Translations under genes and position numbers: made by a program | Shown here: positions 5,201 through 6,537 of the stretch, piece after piece | Numbering within the stretch: the first letter of the stretch is position 1 | Layout of the letters: the number at the start of each line of letters is the position of its first letter | The notes under the pieces: generated by a model | What the model saw: only the letters and a program-made list of their open reading frames with translations | Database searches by the model: none | What the model was told of the DNA's origin: nothing | NCBI GenBank assembly: GCA_022361135.1 | Contig: JAKSBM010000326.1 | Span: 1 to 6,537 of the forward strand | Direction of reading: 5' to 3' | Length of the DNA: 6,537 bases | Origin: Desulfobacterales bacterium | GTDB taxonomy: Bacteria; Desulfobacterota; Desulfobacteria; Desulfobacterales; Desulfobacteraceae

Positions 5201-6537
5201 GCTTTGAACACCAGGTGGATCCGGCCTATATCCGGGAACTTTTCATCAAGATCGGCATTGCCACCCTGATCCTGGCCGTGGTCTTTTCCTTCTGGAATCG
5301 GCAGATGCGCATACGCCGGGAGGAGGCAGAGGCCGCCAACCGCAGTAAGACCAAGTTCCTGGCCAGCCTCAGCCATGAGATCCGCAACCCCCTCAACGCC
5401 ATCCTGGGCATGACGGAGATGACCCTGAAGTCCCCCCTCTCCTTCCAAAATAAAAAGAACCTCACGGCGGTGAAAAATTCCGCCCTCCACCTTTTGGACG
5501 TGATCACCGACATCCTGGATTTCTCCACCATCGAAGCTGGAAAAATGCGCATCCAACCCCAGGTTTTTCACCTGCCCGATCTTCTGGCCACCACGGAACA
5601 CACCTGGAAATTCCTGGCCGCGGAAAAGGGGCTCTGGTTCAACCTGGTCACACCGGAAAGCCTGCCCGCCACCGTGGAAAGCGACCCGGTCCGCCTCCAA
5701 CAGGTCCTGGGCAACCTCATTTCCAATGCCGTAAAATTCACCCACCAGGGGGGCATCGACGTCACGGTGAAACCCGTCCACCGGGCCGAGGACGTGGTCT
5801 CCCTCCTCTTCACCGTGGAGGATACGGGCATCGGCATTGACCCGGACCAGCAGAAAAAAATCTTTGAACGCTTCACCCAGGCGGAAAAATCCATCACCCG
5901 GAATTACGGAGGCACCGGCCTGGGCCTGGCCATCTGCCGGGAAACCGCCCGGCTCATGGGGGGAACCCTCAAGGTGAAGAGCAGCCCCGACTCAGGCAGC
6001 CGATTTGATTTAAAACTACCCATCCGCATCATCCACAAGTCCCTGCCCAGGGAACCCATGGCCGTGGCACCCCCCGCGGCCATGGCCGGAAAAGAAATCG
6101 CCCTGACCCTGCTCCTGGCCGAGGACGACAAGGTCAATGCCGCGGTCTTTAAATCCTTTTTGGCCGACACCCGCCACACCATCCTCCATGCCGCCAATGG
6201 GGAAGAGGCCCTGGACATCCTCCAAACCCACGGGGTGGACATGGTTTTCATGGACATTGAAATGCCCCGCATGGACGGAATCACCGCCACCCGGGCCATC
6301 CGGGAGGGGCGGGCCGGGGATGCCAACAGGGAAATCCCCATTGTGGCCATGTCCGCCCATGTGCTGGCGGAAATCGAAAAACAAAGCCGGGCCGCTGGCA
6401 TCAACGAATTTGTGGCCAAACCCGTGGACATGGAACACCTCTTCCACGTCATTGAAGCCTTTGCCCCGGATCAGCCCCGGGCCAACGGTTCCCCCCCTAT
6501 GGCCGACGCGCCCCTGGACCGGGACAAGGCCCTGGCC
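2245..6537 (+). CDS. BvgS-like hybrid sensor histidine kinase with four tandem periplasmic solute-binding domains (3' end outside window)
   Basis: One frame stays open from ATG 2245 to the window edge: 1431 codons, no stop. Residues 1-29 are a Sec signal peptide (cut after VFA), then a Thr/Pro/Gly-rich linker to about 56. Four SBP_bac_3-type Venus flytrap units follow (about 59-287, 288-515, 516-767, 768-985), each ending in a conserved Trp (272, 504, 732, 982). A transmembrane helix spans about 999-1017. A short charged helix leads directly to HisKA, with H-box SHEIRNPLN and phospho-acceptor His1044. The HATPase domain shows the N box around Asn1161, DTGIGI at 1193-1198 and GGTGLGLAI at 1222-1230. 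A receiver at about 1288-1405 has Glu1293/Asp1294/Asp1295, phospho-acceptor Asp1337, Ser1370 and Lys1392. The last residues, APLDRDKALA, resemble the start of an Hpt domain. By analogy with BvgS and EvgS it senses small solutes in the periplasm and passes phosphate His-Asp-(His) to a separate response regulator, not seen here. There is no PAS or HAMP domain. Ligand and partner are unknown. Confidence 0.95.
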   Translation, partial: MENHSPKKCQRHTLGLIILLVLTALPVFAQSLTPTGPTGTEQPRGHRSEAANPDSPRPLTIAHGRYMPFYFEGLNHQPRGILVDIWNQWSAKTGIPVEFRLLSWEETLEGTAHGEIDISALMYKTEDREKRFRFSAPLLHLSTYLYFNAPLQLKKLDQIRGLKTGVVARDYTQDYLSRHFPGLAPTPYKDHEELVRAAVDGEIQAFIMEGPVASTYIAKFNGGHGLTRLAAPLYTRPLHAGVNKNNPRLIQRVKQGLSLIRPEETLDIIHSWTGDIQPVMLQPRAKKVTIAVSLDNMPFHFADGSGKAMGYFVDLWKLWSQKTGIEVEFITAPWAESLDLVKSGRADIHAGCFFSIQRDAFLDYAGVMGNCETHFFFHESIFGLKNLEDLKGFQIGVLDQDYAVEFITRSLPGAALKTYKNHRELFEGVARGEVRVFICDTPTALYFLEEKNLLSDFRYHPAAPLYRKPFYSAVREGNTALVRLINGGLDAITAEERAAIERRWMGASGPAARDVLVVAMARSFPPFSMRSAEGRPTGLFVDMWKRWSQQTGKPVTFRMYDREGAIHALKNGIVDVVSFLPPQDAISGWTQKSTTFYRLSWHLYRHHNRITDLSRNLPREDRVLGAVQGSRAEEWLKKNRPEMKRITFNSTRQMILSAVGGTIDGFLALPQEMTILPDQLGLPDAFIPSPEPLFQEQMGGIIRNFNSQLIFSIDQGFEALEHRERIHMEQRWVKDKAARVFNPRNETIRLTRKEKKWLARHLDLNPPIRLGVNPQWPPFEFLGADQTYKGMVSDYVRLLNQRLGLNMGQVTPLPQGRDPKVFQAIDLIPSALSFEQESHGMIPTSPFLEFPWVIINKQDAPLIGGLRDFYGKTVAVVGKYGVNSYLAQIHPRLNLLKVQTTREALAAVRSGRAQACVENLALAGYQIQAGNYPGLKVAAEADLPATGLAFRVRGDWPELVGILNKGIAGISDQDHDQIRQKWFSVRFEHQVDPAYIRELFIKIGIATLILAVVFSFWNRQMRIRREEAEAANRSKTKFLASLSHEIRNPLNAILGMTEMTLKSPLSFQNKKNLTAVKNSALHLLDVITDILDFSTIEAGKMRIQPQVFHLPDLLATTEHTWKFLAAEKGLWFNLVTPESLPATVESDPVRLQQVLGNLISNAVKFTHQGGIDVTVKPVHRAEDVVSLLFTVEDTGIGIDPDQQKKIFERFTQAEKSITRNYGGTGLGLAICRETARLMGGTLKVKSSPDSGSRFDLKLPIRIIHKSLPREPMAVAPPAAMAGKEIALTLLLAEDDKVNAAVFKSFLADTRHTILHAANGEEALDILQTHGVDMVFMDIEMPRMDGITATRAIREGRAGDANREIPIVAMSAHVLAEIEKQSRAAGINEFVAKPVDMEHLFHVIEAFAPDQPRANGSPPMADAPLDRDKALA
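2419..3105 (+). other. Flytrap (SBP_bac_3-like) unit 1 of the hybrid kinase
   Basis: Residues 59-287 begin LTIAHGRYMPF and carry the motif LVDIWNQWSAKTG followed by GEIDIS. The family Arg that normally holds a ligand carboxylate is present as Arg128, in TEDREKRFRFSAP, a near-textbook version of the motif. The second-lobe position that usually carries Asp for the ligand amino group is Glu209, in GEIQAFIME. Ligand binding is therefore plausible, possibly with altered specificity. Trp272 closes the unit. Confidence 0.85.
3106..3789 (+). other. Flytrap (SBP_bac_3-like) unit 2 of the hybrid kinase
   Basis: Residues 288-515 begin VTIAVSLDNMPFHF and carry FVDLWKLWSQKTG, then GRADIHAG. Both canonical amino-acid-binding positions look intact: Arg358 in SIQRDAF and Asp440 in GEVRVFICD. 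This is the best candidate for a working ligand site among the four units. Cys352, Cys371 and Cys439 lie in this exported domain. Trp504 closes the unit. Confidence 0.85.
3790..4545 (+). other. Flytrap (SBP_bac_3-like) unit 3 of the hybrid kinase, divergent binding site, plus linker
   Basis: Residues 516-767 begin LVVAMARSFPPFS and share FVDMWKRWSQQTG with units 1 and 2, so the fold and ancestry are clear. The ligand Arg appears deleted: FLPPQDAI aligns with FFSIQRDAF one residue short. The second-lobe Asp is Leu669, in GTIDGFLAL. Classical amino-acid binding therefore looks lost and a structural role is likely. Trp732 ends the domain; about 35 residues of charged linker lead to unit 4. Confidence 0.75.
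4546..5199 (+). other. Flytrap unit 4 of the hybrid kinase, BvgS-type, next to the membrane
   Basis: Residues 768-985 begin IRLGVNPQWPPFEF, preceded by LTRKEKKWLARH, the lead-in typical of BvgS-like membrane-proximal flytraps. It lacks the W-x-x-W-S motif of units 1-3 (GMVSDYVRLLNQRLG instead) and the ligand Arg (SFEQES). The second-lobe segment GRAQACVEN carries Asn919, a form I associate with BvgS-type units. The unit ends RQKWFSV (Trp982), about 15 residues before the membrane helix, so it would be the unit that passes motion to the kinase. Confidence 0.8.

Noticed and set aside
5131..6452. Several minus-strand open frames opposite the kinase core
   Set aside because: The plus strand here encodes unmistakable HisKA, HATPase and receiver motifs; the antisense frames overlap each other and show no motif or ribosome-binding site.
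1..6537. CRISPR arrays, tRNA/rRNA genes, insertion sequences
   Set aside because: No short direct repeats with regular spacers, no cloverleaf-like segment and no transposase were seen; nearly all bases are in the three coding regions. The only periodic signal is the flytrap domain repeat at protein level.

Overview
The window looks like chromosomal DNA of a Gram-negative, GC-rich bacterium (roughly 60% GC by eye). All three genes lie on the + strand, and all three products are aimed at the cell envelope: two membrane signalling proteins and one exported thiol protein. Heavy use of GCC, CTG, CCC and CGG codons, together with a thioredoxin/MsrA-like protein of a kind I associate with sulfate-reducing Desulfobacterota, suggests a deltaproteobacterium. 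That assignment is an inference of low confidence; no marker gene is present.

Layout. (1) 1-1146 is the 3' part of a membrane diguanylate cyclase: end of a periplasmic sensor region, transmembrane helix, coiled coil, PAS, and a GGDEF domain with an intact inhibitory site. Its true start lies left of the window. (2) 1147-1225 is a short intergenic region with a good sigma70-type promoter (extended -10 TGG-TATAAT), an inverted repeat that includes the -10 box, and a GC-rich hairpin abutting the Shine-Dalgarno sequence. (3) 1226-2179 encodes an exported 317-residue protein that joins a thioredoxin-like domain (VPGCQGC) to a divergent MsrA-like domain. (4) 2180-2244 is a second intergenic region with a perfect -35 TTGACA but a weak -10. 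(5) 2245 to the right edge is one uninterrupted reading frame of 1431 codons with no stop inside the window. It encodes a very large BvgS-like hybrid sensor kinase: signal peptide, four tandem periplasmic solute-binding (Venus flytrap) domains, one transmembrane helix, HisKA, HATPase and receiver, with the likely beginning of an Hpt domain at the cut.

How they may work together. The hybrid kinase would sense small solutes in the periplasm and phosphorelay through its own receiver. The cyclase would turn another periplasmic cue into c-di-GMP. The thioredoxin/MsrA-like protein would act on thiols or oxidised methionines in the same compartment. Each of the two downstream genes appears able to have its own promoter, so a shared operon is possible but not shown.

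The most notable element is the hybrid kinase. Its first three flytrap units are clearly related to one another (a shared VD-x-W-x-x-W-S motif, about 229-residue period), while the fourth is a divergent BvgS-type unit. The residues expected to hold an amino-acid ligand are kept in unit 2, partly kept in unit 1, and lost in units 3 and 4. No RNA gene, CRISPR array, insertion sequence or clear terminator was found.
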